Positions 17,958-26,682 are shown, counted from the first letter of the stretch. The stretch is DNA of 64,000 bases from Hyphomonadaceae bacterium (GCA_016714495.1 JADKDU010000010.1:68285-132284); one strand, 5' to 3'. Notes: generated by a model not told the origin, from the letters alone. A program made the numbers and translations.

Positions 17958-19178
17958 CAGAACAGGCTCAGCTGTTTTGGTTGGGGGGCGAGCTGCTGAC
18001 GCAGGTCGGCTCGGTCGGTTTCCGCGGTGGGGCGCCAATCGGCGGTGATGATGAAGGGGCGGACGCGTTTGAGACCCGCGCAGACGCAGCCGACGTCTTC
18101 CAGACGCAGCGATGTGTGGCGGCGAGCGATAATGATGCGGTCGATGGCGCGGACGCCGAGCCCGGGGATGCGCAGAAGCGCTTCGCGATCGGCCGTGTTG
18201 ACGTCGACGGGGAAGCGATCGCGGTTCTTGAGCGCCCAGGCGAGCTTGGGATCTATGTCGAGGTCGAGCATGCCGCCCTCTCCGCCCGAGGCGATCTCTT
18301 CGACGCCGAAACCGTAATAGCGGAAGAGCCAGTCGGCCTGGTAAAGCCGGTTCGCGCGTTGCAGCGGCGGGGATTTGATCGGGAGCGCCTTGCTGGAGTC
18401 CGGGATTGGGCTGAAGGCGGAGTAGTGAACGGGACTGAGGCCGTAGCTGGCGTAGAGGCCGGCGCTGGCGGCCAGCATGCCGGCGTCGTTGGTGGCGTCG
18501 GCGCCGACGATGACTTGAGTGCTCTGGCCGGCTGGTGCGAATTTAAGGGCGTGGCGGGAGATTTCCTCTGTTGACTCCGCGATGCGCTCGCCCATCTGGC
18601 TCATCGCGTTCGTAATGGAGACGCTGTCCTTTTCAGGCGCGTAGGCTTTCAGACTGTCCTGCGTTGGCAGTTCGAGGTTGATCGATAGGCGGTCGGCCCA
18701 CAGACCGGCCTGTTCGATAAGCCAGGGACTCGCTTCCGGGATCGTCTTGAGATGGATGTAGCCGGCGAAGCCTTCATCGCGGCGCAGCTTCTTCGCGACG
18801 AGGATCAGCTGTTCCATCGTGCAATCCGGCGTCTGGATGATGCCGGAGGACAGGAACAGGCCTTCGATGTAGTTGCGCTTGTAGAATGCGATGGTGAGCT
18901 TGACGACATCGTCGACCGTGAAACGCGCGTGTTCAACGTTCGATGAGCGGCGATTGATGCAGTAGGCGCAGTCATAGAGGCAGAAATTCGTCAGCAGTAT
19001 CTTGAGCAGCGACACGCAGCGGCCATCGGGGGTGTAGGCGCGACAGATGCCGTTGCCATCAGTCGAGCCAAGCCCCTTGGGCCCGGCCTGGCGATTCTTG
19101 CGCCGCTGACGCGCAGGAGGCATCATACTTTGCGGCGTCCGCAAGTACGCGGAGCGTCCTGTGTAGGCTCTCATCCAC
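17957..19178 (-). pseudogene. DNA modification/repair radical SAM protein, frameshifted near the N-terminus
   Basis: A radical SAM protein of the TIGR03916 type, the regular partner of DUF4130/UDG proteins. The iron-sulfur motif is FCLYDCAYC; a helix-hairpin-helix-like end (LLRIPGLGVRAIDRIIIARR) suggests DNA binding. The family N-terminus (VDESLHRTLRVLADAAKYDA) is encoded in another frame from a GTG at 19178. Deleting one base of the C-run at 19073-19076 joins it to GLGSTDGNGIC in the main frame. As read, only a 405-aa form starting at 19174 with an unrelated N-terminus is open. I take the extra base as a likely sequencing error. It is the first gene of the repair pair. Confidence 0.82.
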
Positions 19179-19258
19179 GGCGATTTCCCGGCGCTGTTGT
19201 TCCCTATATGTTCTCGCGCCGAAAAATCAATTGCGCCCTATCCTCTGATAGGCGGCAG

Positions 19259-19615
19259 CTACGCGAAAAACCCTTCATAGGCTGCGGGTTTGAACCCCAA
19301 AGAGACACAAACGCCGCAATCGAGAACCGGACGCTTCACAAGCGTTGGATGCGCCAACAGGAGCGCGACGGCCTTCTTCTTGTCGATGCCCGCTTTGTCT
19401 TTCTCTGGAAGTTCGCGCCAGGTTGTGCTCGCCTTGTTGAGCACGTTTTCCCAGCCCAGCTGTTTCACCCAGCTTTCGACGAGCGATTTCGTGAGACCGT
19501 CTTCGCGGACATCGTGGAAGCCATGAATGACCCCGTTCGCCTCGAGCCATTTGCGCGCGGCGCGCGAGGTGTCGCATGTGGCAAGACCGTAGAGCGTAAT
19601 GGCGGATTTCGGCAT
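19259..19615 (-). CDS. ArsC/Spx-like thioredoxin-fold protein
   Basis: A 118-aa protein of the arsenate reductase/Spx/YffB group. It begins ITLYGLATCDTSRAARKWLE, with the single active-site cysteine typical of the YffB branch, and continues with HDVREDGLTKSLVESWVKQL, LNKASTTWRELPEKDK and VKRPVLD near the end. The ATG at 19615 is preferred because the family fold starts there; the longer frame adds low-complexity sequence. It probably works as a small thiol oxidoreductase. The gene lies four bases after the next hypothetical gene and may be co-transcribed with it. Confidence 0.82.
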   Translation of the reverse strand: MPKSAITLYGLATCDTSRAARKWLEANGVIHGFHDVREDGLTKSLVESWVKQLGWENVLNKASTTWRELPEKDKAGIDKKKAVALLLAHPTLVKRPVLDCGVCVSLGFKPAAYEGFFA

Positions 19616-19619
19616 GGTG

Positions 19620-19862
19620 CTATTCCTCGGGTTTGGTGCTGGCTTCAAGGAAAGCTTCGACTTCGTCGAGGTCGGCGGAGAACTCATAGCCTGTGTTGCC
19701 GAAGACGATCTCGCGCGTGTCTTCGTCACGCAGCATATAGCCGCCATGCTCCAGCACTTTGCCGAACGGCTTCTGCGACTTCATGAGGTGGAGGCCATAG
19801 CGAATGGCGAACCGCTTTACGCGGCGCTCCTGTGAAGCGATTTCGTGACGGCCCTTGCCCAT
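19620..19862 (-). CDS. Conserved hypothetical protein (80 aa)
   Basis: Small cytoplasmic protein, not recognised at family level. It starts with a basic part (GKGRHEIASQERRVKRFAIR) and ends acidic (FSADLDEVEAFLEASTKPEE). Its regular composition and tight spacing (four bases) to the ArsC/Spx-like gene support that it is real. It is divergent from the exported lipoprotein gene at 19953, with 90 bases between for promoters. Confidence 0.55.
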   Translation of the reverse strand: MGKGRHEIASQERRVKRFAIRYGLHLMKSQKPFGKVLEHGGYMLRDEDTREIVFGNTGYEFSADLDEVEAFLEASTKPEE

Positions 19863-19952
19863 TCAATGTTCCCGGCTGCGCGACAACCCATAAGACAATT
19901 GCACAACAGCGGCGATAGGCGCAGATTCGGCGTCGATGTGAAGGAGACGCTC

Positions 19953-20296
19953 ATGGAACCCGTTTTCCTCATTGCGGCCTCAGCTATTGCGCTTACCGGA
20001 TGTGCTTCGCCCACATCATCGACGATCCCAACGGCAGTGTCCCCAGGCGCCCAGACCGCCTGCATCGAGCCAAGCCGGATCCACGAGCACAAGGTACTCA
20101 ATGACAAGGAGATCCAGCTAACCATGCGGGCGGCGAGGTGTGGGTGAACCGGATGAATCGCGCCTGCCCCGGCTTGACCGCGCAACGGGGTTTCGGGTGG
20201 ACCATGACGGGGCAGCAGGTCTGCTCGAACACGCAGACGATCATCGTGCATGACCGCAGCGTGCCCTGCCGGCGCGGCGTATTCAGCCGCACATAG
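19953..20296 (+). pseudogene. Small lipoprotein, frameshifted as read
   Basis: Begins with a lipoprotein signal and lipobox LTGC (MEPVFLIAASAIALTGCASP), preceded by AAGGAGA at good spacing. As read it stops at 20147. Adding one G in the run ATGCGGGCGG near 20123-20128 gives MRGGEVWVNRMNRACPGL and an open frame to the TAG at 20294-20296. The downstream part carries cysteines at ACPG, QVCSN and VPCRR and has clear coding character. I do not know a function. This gene is the last one before the likely left end of the conjugative element. The break looks like a homopolymer indel. Confidence 0.62.
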
Positions 20297-20308
20297 GGCG
20301 GAGTGCCG

Positions 20309-20322
20309 TCACTCCCACTCGA
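20309..20322. other. Candidate attachment site resembling the guaA 3' end
   Basis: On the - strand this reads TCGAGTGGGAGTGA, like the last codons of guaA (GAG TGG GAG stop), a well-known integration site for mobile elements. It lies exactly where chromosome-type genes end and the element's AlpA-like gene begins. No guaA gene is adjacent on the left, as expected if this is the guaA-distal copy. It is a short match, so the call is tentative. Confidence 0.4.
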
Positions 20323-20504
20323 AGATCACCGATCTATCTCCACTTATCGCCGAAGCACCGTGAGCTAGCGTCATCACGAACTACACCGTCAAGCGCACCG
20401 TCAAAATTTTTTGCTGGTGATTCCGCCGTTCACGACTCGAGCGTGCGATGATGTCGGGTGTCGAGATTCCTACCACAACACACGCAGCAACCAAAGGTGC
20501 CTCA

Positions 20505-20825
20505 ATGAAAGATACGGGACTTGAAACCGCCTATGCCTATGCCGCGCAGATGCAAGCTCGACATGCTCCGACACGACGGTTTGTCAGAAAGAGCGAGCTT
20601 CGTCAGATCGTGCCACTCGCTGACAGCACAATCTACGAGCTTGAGAAGAGCAACGACTTCCCGCGCCGCATACTGCTCACGCCGCGTGTTCCTGTCTGGG
20701 ATCTTGCTGAAGTGGAGGCTTGGGTCGATCAACGTCGGAAAGACACGGAAATGGGTCGAATCAAACCCGCAGTCGCGCCATGGAGGCCTAAGCGCAAATC
20801 GAAATCCGTGGCGAAAAGGCGGTGA
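20505..20825 (+). CDS. AlpA family DNA-binding protein
   Basis: A 106-aa protein with an AlpA/excisionase-like winged helix-turn-helix: RFVRKSELRQIVPLADSTIY then ELEKSNDFPRRILLTPRVPV, and WDLAEVEAWVDQRR. A basic tail follows. Such proteins control integrases or act as recombination directionality factors in genomic islands. The start at 20505 (MKDTGLETAYAY) is preferred; the frame is open to 20448. It is the first gene inside the presumed left end of the element and is convergent with a second small HTH gene ten bases away. Confidence 0.72.
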   Translation: MKDTGLETAYAYAAQMQARHAPTRRFVRKSELRQIVPLADSTIYELEKSNDFPRRILLTPRVPVWDLAEVEAWVDQRRKDTEMGRIKPAVAPWRPKRKSKSVAKRR

Positions 20826-20834
20826 GGCATTTCA

Positions 20835-21152
20835 CTAGAAAAAGTCCAGTTGCCGGCTGTCAGACTGGCGCACGCGCCGTTGGCGCTTCAACTTTGGCAG
20901 CTGGCTTACGAGGCGCTCGTTCCTCGTTGCACGTTTCCGCTCGGCTTCGAACTTGCCGCGGCCCTCAAACTTCAACAGCGCGTCTTCGAGCTGTTGGACA
21001 TCATCCTTCCGCCAGAAGACCATGTTCCGAATAATGACCGGCGTAGGAAAGTCAGGGATGCCGCTCTGACGCGCACGCCACAATGTGACGAGGCTCACGC
21101 AGAGATCCTCGGCAACCGCCTTCTGGGGAACAAGGTCTCTTGGAAACTTCAT
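20835..21152 (-). CDS. Small helix-turn-helix protein, excisionase-like
   Basis: A 105-aa protein. Residues 1-60 look like an AlpA-type HTH: DLVPQKAVAEDLCVSLVTLW, then RARQSGIPDFPTPVIIRN and FWRKDDVQQLEDALLK. The remainder is strongly basic (KLKRQRRVRQSDSR) and could contact DNA non-specifically. The ATG at 21152 is chosen since the longer frame adds no recognisable sequence. The gene lies between AlpA and the relaxase gene; its target is unknown. Confidence 0.6.
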   Translation of the reverse strand: MKFPRDLVPQKAVAEDLCVSLVTLWRARQSGIPDFPTPVIIRNMVFWRKDDVQQLEDALLKFEGRGKFEAERKRATRNERLVSQLPKLKRQRRVRQSDSRQLDFF

Positions 21153-21328
21153 TGGACGTAACAGCCTCAACTGAATGTCGCGCGTACGAGCACGTGCGCT
21201 GAGGTGCAGCGGCTCAACCCATCGCACCAGCAGCCATCGCTGGAATTCATCCACAGGCCCGCTGGCGCTTCCACTCTTTTCATCTTGAAGATGCAAATGG
21301 CGCGCTTCCGCCGCTCATGTCCGACGCT

Positions 21329-23350
21329 TCACCCCATGGGCGGCAGATTCGGTCCCAAGCTCCGCGCCAATCCCCATGACAGAGTCTGGCCCCGCAGCAT
21401 GCCTTCGACCTCACGGCCAGCGAACCGCTCCAACGCCGGGCGCCACGGTACAACATAGGCCTGGCGCTCCTGCAGAATGACGGCCACGCGACCTTGGGCC
21501 AGGTCGACGCGACGCGCATAAACGCCGCGAAGACGGGTTGGGGTTTGCATCAGCACCGGTCGCCCGAGTTCTGCAGACAATCGCTTGGCAAAATCGGCCC
21601 GTTCATTGGTCGCCAGCGTCCGCAATACGGCTGGGGACAGATGCTTCTCGGCCTCACCCATCCATCCTTGCTCAATCATAAAGAGACGGCGCTGCTGCAG
21701 CGCGATCGCATACCGGCGCGCGAAGGCGCCGTCTCCCTTCGGCCCCGCCGCCTCGCCAGCGAGGGTGTGATCAAGATGCGTGGGGCCAAGAGCGTTGACC
21801 TGTTCGGCCAGCGTCCAATAGCTGACCACGCGCGCGGTGACCGGCGATTTCTGGATAAGCTGGGTCTCGAACCGGGTCGCGCGTTCGAGATGATCCGGCG
21901 CGATCTCGAACACGCCATCCGCTCGCCGTTCGACAAAGCCACCGCGCCGCATCGCCTCTAAGCGCCGCACATTCGCCGCCATGAGCCCGCCGTCGACCTG
22001 GGGCTCGACGCTCGCATGGTGGCTGGCCGAATAGACCCCGCCCGTTCTCGCCGCCACGCGCGCCACAGCCTCGTCCGATGGCCTAGGACGCGCGACCGCT
22101 GGCTCGAACGCGACAATGGCACCCGGCGGAGCGTCCGACAGGATGGCGAGATCGTCCGCCCGATCGAACCGTGCGTACCGCAGCTCGCCGACGCCCGTCT
22201 CCACCACCGCGAGAAAGTTCTCGCCGAACTGGTCATCCAAGCTGGCATGGACAAGTTCGCCCAAGGCGGGAGCGCTCGCGTCGGCGGCCAGCAGCGCTTT
22301 TGCGTCACCCCGCCGCAGATGCGCCACGGCGCGCTCGACATCGGCGCGCTCCTTCATCGCACCCAGCTGTTGAATGAAACCGTCGGCAAGCCGCCACCCG
22401 TTGGAGGCGTGCGTGGCCAGGTCCCAGCGTTCGAGCTGCTCCAGCCGGGCGACGAGATCGGGAGGGCTAACGTGACCGCCAGGTCGGCGAAGTTGTACCG
22501 CCAACTCGCGATCGAGCGCCGTGACGCCGACCTCGCGGATCTCGCGTTCGCGTTCGCGCGCCAGATCGACCCCCAGGCGCGGTCCCAGCACCCGGGTGAC
22601 GACCTCCTGCGCATGCTCCCGGATGCCCGACGAAATCATCCTGGAGGGGATGAACAGATCCTGTCCGTCGCCGCGCTTACCGCGGATGAGAACATGCGAG
22701 TGGGGATTGTCCGTGTCGTGGTGGTCGACGGCGACCCATTCCAGCCGGGTGCCCAGCCGTGCCTCAAGGTTGGCCATCACCTCGCGGATGAACGGTCTAA
22801 GGTCGCCAAGCGCCGGGCCGTCCTCCGCGCTTATTATGAGGCGGAAGTGCCGCGCGTCACCGGCCCAGCCGGATGTCACCATCTGAGCGTCGAGGCCACT
22901 CTCCCGCTGGTTGTAGAATGAAATACCCGGCGCGCCTTCGCACCCCTCCCGCGCGAGATAGTCGACCGACTTCTGCAGATCATCCCCCTGACCCTTTTCG
23001 ACAGCCGGTTCAGTGAGGGACCTTTGCGCCTTATCCTCCCGCGCGAGATAGGAAACATGCATGCGAAGCGGCGCGGCGCGCCCGGCTCCATGAGCCACAT
23101 AGCGGGCCTTCACCACGACGCGACGCTGAGCGGCGAATGTCCGCTTGCCTTGACCTTTCGATCCTTTTGCGAAGTGAGCGCGCAGGCCTTTTTGAGCGAC
23201 AGGTCCGGTTGCTGGCCGAGAAGATCGCGACCGCGAGGATCTGCCAGCGATGCTGATCGTCGCGCGGAGTTGAGCCATGCCTGATCCACGACCTCGGCCG
23301 CTCTTGCCCATTCTCGGTTCGAATTCAGCTTTGTCTGGGTCCAGCTGCAT
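21329..23350 (-). CDS. VirD2-type relaxase with DUF3363 domain
   Basis: A 673-aa protein that should nick the element at oriT and pilot the strand into the recipient. The HUH-type metal motif is seen as HHDTDNPHSHVLIRG at about residues 205-220, with a conserved RHFRLIISAEDG segment just before it. The N-terminus is very basic (GKSGRGRGSG, RSSRSRSSRPATG), and a DUF3363 region follows the relaxase domain to the C-terminus. The ATG at 23350 gives the typical family start; the frame stays open to 23482. The gene is intact and forms the start of the element's DNA-processing set with ArdC and SSB. Confidence 0.88.
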   Translation of the reverse strand: MQLDPDKAEFEPRMGKSGRGRGSGMAQLRATISIAGRSSRSRSSRPATGPVAQKGLRAHFAKGSKGQGKRTFAAQRRVVVKARYVAHGAGRAAPLRMHVSYLAREDKAQRSLTEPAVEKGQGDDLQKSVDYLAREGCEGAPGISFYNQRESGLDAQMVTSGWAGDARHFRLIISAEDGPALGDLRPFIREVMANLEARLGTRLEWVAVDHHDTDNPHSHVLIRGKRGDGQDLFIPSRMISSGIREHAQEVVTRVLGPRLGVDLAREREREIREVGVTALDRELAVQLRRPGGHVSPPDLVARLEQLERWDLATHASNGWRLADGFIQQLGAMKERADVERAVAHLRRGDAKALLAADASAPALGELVHASLDDQFGENFLAVVETGVGELRYARFDRADDLAILSDAPPGAIVAFEPAVARPRPSDEAVARVAARTGGVYSASHHASVEPQVDGGLMAANVRRLEAMRRGGFVERRADGVFEIAPDHLERATRFETQLIQKSPVTARVVSYWTLAEQVNALGPTHLDHTLAGEAAGPKGDGAFARRYAIALQQRRLFMIEQGWMGEAEKHLSPAVLRTLATNERADFAKRLSAELGRPVLMQTPTRLRGVYARRVDLAQGRVAVILQERQAYVVPWRPALERFAGREVEGMLRGQTLSWGLARSLGPNLPPMG

Positions 23351-24263
23351 ACTGCGAATCCTGTCACAAGCATATGCGACGTCGATCGTTTGCACCTCAT
23401 CGACGAAGCGCGGCGCATGCGCCGCAACGCGGAGGTGAAAGCGCCGCGCTTCTTTCCTATGTGCAGACAGGCGCTTTTCCAAAAAGCGCCGCGCCAGCTT
23501 TATCTTGCAAACAGACTCCCCTCCGCCTCAACCGGCGTCGCACCATTTCACCAGACTCTCAACCCGGCCCGGGAGCTGGTGCGCCAGACGATCCGCCACC
23601 CGCCATCCCGGCCCGCGAGCGGCTGGACCTCGCGCCCGGTCGCCTCGTGCGCGGCGCCCTCCGACCGCCATTCCATGTCCATCGATACCCGACAATGACA
23701 GCGTCGCCGCGCTCGGTGACAACATGATCGTGCGATGCGAATCACACGATCTTGGCTCGCGCCATGAAGGCACGAGTTCTCGACCGCTGCCGAAAGACCG
23801 GCCACGCCAGTCGTGTCATCGGGTGAGACAACGATGATGTCAGCGCGAGAAGGGCTGACATCATCGTCCAACCGACGCTCGATCCAGCATCGGCCCAGGG
23901 CTTCAAAAAAAGGAAAAGAGCGCACCAGATATTCGCGCGCAATGCTCGCCTCGTTCGCGAAATCAACGATCTGGACCGCAGCTTCACATTCATCTCTGTG
24001 CCCTCACCCCCGACGTGATCGTCGCGCCCTTGGATTCGCGGCATTGACGATGGTGAGACGCTTGAGTGGCGATCATCTCACTGGTCGAAACCCAAACGCG
24101 CGCTGATCCACACACCTCTGCTGCGGGCAGACGTTAATCCAACGCGAGACGCGCAATGCCGCCGGGGTTAGAGAATGGAAGGAGCACGCCTGCAGAAGTT
24201 TCTGAGCGACACCAGCGCGCAGGCCTCAAAGCGGGAGCGGCGAGCGCCGCCCCCAGACCTCGG
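23351..24263. other. Long stretch without a confident gene
   Basis: About 0.9 kb between the relaxase start and a 53-aa gene. No intact frame on either strand looks convincing. The - strand has coding-like pieces in shifted frames: VQIVDFANEASIAREYLVRS with EALGRCWIERRLDDD (about 23840-23980), then VVTERGDAVIVGY and MDMEWRSEGAAHEATGREV with GGWRIVW near 23560-23690, ending at a stop at 23548. The last part resembles NTF2-like folds. This may be a gene broken by two or three indels. A 13-bp inverted repeat sits inside it. Confidence 0.35.
23832..23866. repeat. Perfect 13-bp inverted repeat upstream of the relaxase gene
   Basis: CGATGATGTCAGC and GCTGACATCATCG flank a 9-base spacer (GCGAGAAGG). 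It lies about 480 bases upstream of the relaxase start. Inverted repeats of this size near a relaxase gene are typical of oriT regions, and the symmetry also suits a regulator site. No nic consensus was recognised next to it, so oriT is only a possibility. Confidence 0.5.
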
Positions 24264-24425
24264 TCAGCCCTCAGCCTCAGCTTCACTGGCCGGGCTGTCC
24301 TTCATCATCAGCATCGCTTCCAGTTCGGCTTTGATGCAGCCAGCCTCATCAATATCGGCGGACCCGCGCAGTTCGGCGCGCAGCTCCTCGATGTGACGGT
24401 CGAGGGTGAAGGTCTTCGTGAACAT
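24264..24425 (-). CDS. 53-aa acidic protein of conjugative elements
   Basis: A short frame missed by length cut-offs: it starts MFTKTFTLDRHIEELRAEL and continues with RGSADIDEAGCIKAELEAML, ending EAEAEG. The ATG at 24425 has GGAG six bases upstream. The sequence is one long amphipathic, acidic helix. Small proteins of this form often sit between relaxase and antirestriction genes in trb-type elements of alphaproteobacteria. Function is unknown. The long hairpin at 24457-24597 lies in its presumed leader. Confidence 0.65.
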   Translation of the reverse strand: MFTKTFTLDRHIEELRAELRGSADIDEAGCIKAELEAMLMMKDSPASEAEAEG

Positions 24426-24456
24426 CGTCGTCTCCTTTGCTTGGACGACATCGGCC

Positions 24457-24597
24457 GGGCGGGCGGGACGGAGCGGGTCAAGGGATCGCGCGCTTGCGCG
24501 ACCGCATCGCGGCGGTGGGGGTCACGATTTTTTTGGCTCCCGGGCCAAAAAAATGGTGGGGCCCCGCCGTCCCTTGAGGCGGTCCGTCCCGCCCGGC
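24457..24597. repeat. Nested inverted repeat, member of a three-copy hairpin family
   Basis: Outer arms GGGCGGGACGGAGCGGGTCA (24461-24480, with AAGGGA to 24485) and TCCCTTGAGGCGGTCC (24570-24585, with GTCCCGCCCGGC to 24597) pair with few mismatches. Inside is a second perfect 11-bp repeat, ATTTTTTTGGC (24527-24537) and GCCAAAAAAAT (24544-24554). The structure sits 32 bases upstream of the 53-aa gene. It shares the TCAAGGG/CCCTTGA core with hairpins at 26756 and 44185, and GGTCGCGCAAGCG on the - strand with the latter. Confidence 0.6.
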
Positions 24598-24821
24598 ATG
24601 CTGGGACGAAATGAGCAGCCAATTCCCGTGGCGGGAGAGATAGGAAGAGCGCCGCCCCCCCGGTCCGATCCGCCGCCATTTCCCCACCCTCAAGTCGAGA
24701 CTTTCACGAGCGTCGCCGTCCCGGCCGGGCACGCTCAAAATAAATTAGCCTCCGTCCTCAAAACGATGACGAAACGCGACCGTCGATTTGTTAGGCGACA
24801 TCCTACTCTGAGGAGATCGTC

Positions 24822-25328
24822 TTGCGAAAAAAGCAAAGCACCCGCGCACGTAAGCCTGTGGCCGCCGCCTCGATCGCATTGTCATCGATCACGGCAGGCG
24901 CGGCTTGTGATCCAGTGCCGGAAAGAGCTGCGTCATGGATCACCAGGAAAGCCCGGCTCGAGTCGATGATAAGGCAATGGCAGAGCTTGGAATCAATCCT
25001 TCATGCCAAGACGCGGCGAGATAAGACATTCGCCAAAGCTTGCGATAGCGACATGCCAGAGGCATGCGCCATGCGCATCCTCAACCAAAGGATTGAATCT
25101 GCCTATCCGGAGTTGGAAGAGGAAGCTGGAGCCATCTACGCTTTGCCAACGATGTCGGCGGAAGGGGCCCTCGCCAAGATCGAGCTTGGGCTGGCTGTCC
25201 AAGGACCTTTCGACTGGCGCGACCATGCGCTTGAGCTGGTAGAGGAAGGGCTGAAGGACTTACGGGACATGATCGGGCTGGAGCGAGGCGACGACATTTC
25301 GGCCCATGACGAAGTTGGCGGCTTTTGA
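24822..25328 (+). CDS. Hypothetical protein (168 aa)
   Basis: Not recognised. It starts at a TTG with GAGGAG six bases upstream. The N-terminus is basic with a hydrophobic Ala/Ser stretch (VAAASIALSSITAGAAC), which could be a weak signal sequence or lipobox-like SITAGAAC. The rest is helical and acidic (ESAYPELEEEAGAIYALPTM; HALELVEEGLKDLRDMIG). The last 69 bases overlap the 3' end of the convergent ArdC gene. Codon use looks normal for the region. No role is proposed. Confidence 0.5.
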   Translation: MRKKQSTRARKPVAAASIALSSITAGAACDPVPERAASWITRKARLESMIRQWQSLESILHAKTRRDKTFAKACDSDMPEACAMRILNQRIESAYPELEEEAGAIYALPTMSAEGALAKIELGLAVQGPFDWRDHALELVEEGLKDLRDMIGLERGDDISAHDEVGGF

Positions 25329-26171
25329 CGCCAACGACGCGGCCTGGAAGATGGCGCGATTGTCGGCCTTCAGCACTTCCAGCCAGGCGCCGAGATAGTC
25401 GGCGTGGCGTACGGTCGGGGCGACGCCTAGTTCGGCGCACAAGAATGCCGAGCCCAGCTCGGCGACAAGTTCCTCGCGCGCATAGGCCTCACCGCCCCGC
25501 CTGCCGGAGAAATCGCGGTTGAGGCGCAAGGGATGGCCACTCCAATGAGTCAGCTCGTGTAGTTTCGTGCGAAACCAGTTTATCGGCTCAAAATAGGCTT
25601 CTTGCGGCGGAACCTGGATGAAGTCGTGCGACGGCGAATAGAACGCCATGTCGCCCCCGATGCGGATGTCGGCGCCAGTTGCGGCAATGACAGCTTCGAC
25701 ATGCGGCAGCACCTCTGTCCGGCCCGGCAGCGGCGTAGCATCGCGATCGGCCGGAATGCCGTCGCACTGTTGGACATGGAAGACGGTGAAGCGCTTGAGG
25801 AAGCCGACGCGCCGCGGCTCCTCGCCGGAGGCAGCCGCCTTATCCCGCTCCAGCTTGGGAAGGAAGGTGTCCGCATAGACGACCATCGTCCCTTTCTCGC
25901 CCTTGCGCACGGCGCCGCCGAGCGCGAGCGCCTGCTTGAAGGTTAGCCAGCGCTGAGACGGCCTCCCTTGTTCAATGGCAGCCGACCACAACAGCAAGAT
26001 GTTGATCCCAGAATAGATCCGGCCGGTCGCAGCATTCTGCGGCAGGCCAAGCGGCGTTCCGCCAGAGGACGCCCAAGGCTGGACCCAAGGAAAGCAACCC
26101 TGTTCAAGCTGGTCGATAATGCGGTTGGTGACGTTGTCGTGGAGAGATTGCACGTTCGCGTTGGCGGCCAT
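25260..26171 (-). CDS. ArdC family antirestriction protein
   Basis: A 303-aa protein with the ArdC N-terminal ssDNA-binding domain (residues 1-130; NRIIDQLEQGCFPWVQPW, NAATGRIYSGINILLLW) and a C-terminal zincin-like metallopeptidase domain with KLHELTHWSGH, the metal-binding motif. ArdC proteins protect incoming single-stranded DNA from host restriction during conjugation. The start at 26171 is preceded by GGAGG at five bases. It follows the SSB-like gene on the same strand, 71 bases away, and the two probably act together on the transferred strand soon after entry. Confidence 0.93.
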   Translation of the reverse strand: MAANANVQSLHDNVTNRIIDQLEQGCFPWVQPWASSGGTPLGLPQNAATGRIYSGINILLLWSAAIEQGRPSQRWLTFKQALALGGAVRKGEKGTMVVYADTFLPKLERDKAAASGEEPRRVGFLKRFTVFHVQQCDGIPADRDATPLPGRTEVLPHVEAVIAATGADIRIGGDMAFYSPSHDFIQVPPQEAYFEPINWFRTKLHELTHWSGHPLRLNRDFSGRRGGEAYAREELVAELGSAFLCAELGVAPTVRHADYLGAWLEVLKADNRAIFQAASLASKAANFVMGRNVVASLQPDHVP

Positions 26172-26242
26172 GGTGACCTCCTTGTGAAATTGAATTGCTG
26201 AAAAAGGCGGGTGGCCGGCGGCGTGAGCCGCCGGCCCGGCCG

Positions 26243-26665
26243 TCAGGCGGCTCGGCTGCGGGACGCCTTGCGGGCTTTCGCAGGCGCTTCGGCCTCGGGA
26301 GCTGCGGGCTCCGCTTCGGTCTTCGGCTTGCCGCGGGCGAGGATTTCGACCTCACCGAAACCCGTCACGACGAACTCGACGGTGTAACGGGTGTTGCCAC
26401 GCTCATCCTCCCAGGAGCCCGGACGGATCTGGCCGACGAGGCGAAGACGGGTTCCTTTCTGGACTGCGGCTTCGATCAGCGCGACCTTGGCAGGCGCGAA
26501 CACCGCGACGCGATGCCAGTAGGTCTTCTCGTTCCAGTCACCGGATTCGAGTTTCCAGCGCTCGGAAGTAGCGAGGGAGATGATGGCGAGTTTCTTCCCG
26601 TCCTTGATCGGCTTGATCTCAAGCTTGCCGACATTGCCGATGAGTTCGAACTGGGCGCGGTCCAT
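26243..26665 (-). CDS. Single-stranded DNA-binding protein (element-encoded)
   Basis: A 140-aa OB-fold protein of the SSB type: FELIGNVGKLEIKPIKDGKK, ISLATSERWKLESGDWNEKT with YWHRVAVF, KGTRLRLVGQIRPGSW and RYTVEFVVTGFGEVEIL. The C-terminus is Ala/Pro/Lys-rich and lacks the usual acidic DDDIPF tip, so interaction with host repair factors may be lost. AAGGAG precedes the ATG. It is upstream of ardC and preceded by two hairpins (26683-26707 and 26756-26835). It should coat transferred DNA. Confidence 0.88.
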   Translation of the reverse strand: MDRAQFELIGNVGKLEIKPIKDGKKLAIISLATSERWKLESGDWNEKTYWHRVAVFAPAKVALIEAAVQKGTRLRLVGQIRPGSWEDERGNTRYTVEFVVTGFGEVEILARGKPKTEAEPAAPEAEAPAKARKASRSRAA

Positions 26666-26682
26666 GGCGATCTCCTTCTGAT

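Noticed and set aside
23358..23363. ATCCTG, like the RP4 nic core, next to the relaxase start
   Set aside because: Six bases are too few to be meaningful and no inverted repeat adjoins it.
23374..24106. Several + strand frames of 70-120 aa upstream of the relaxase
   Set aside because: Compositions are typical of random GC-rich frames; coding-like pieces appear only on the - strand.
24500..24560. Poly-T/poly-A palindrome read as a simple bidirectional terminator
   Set aside because: It is nested in a larger conserved-looking structure upstream of a gene start, so a plain terminator call would miss the pattern.
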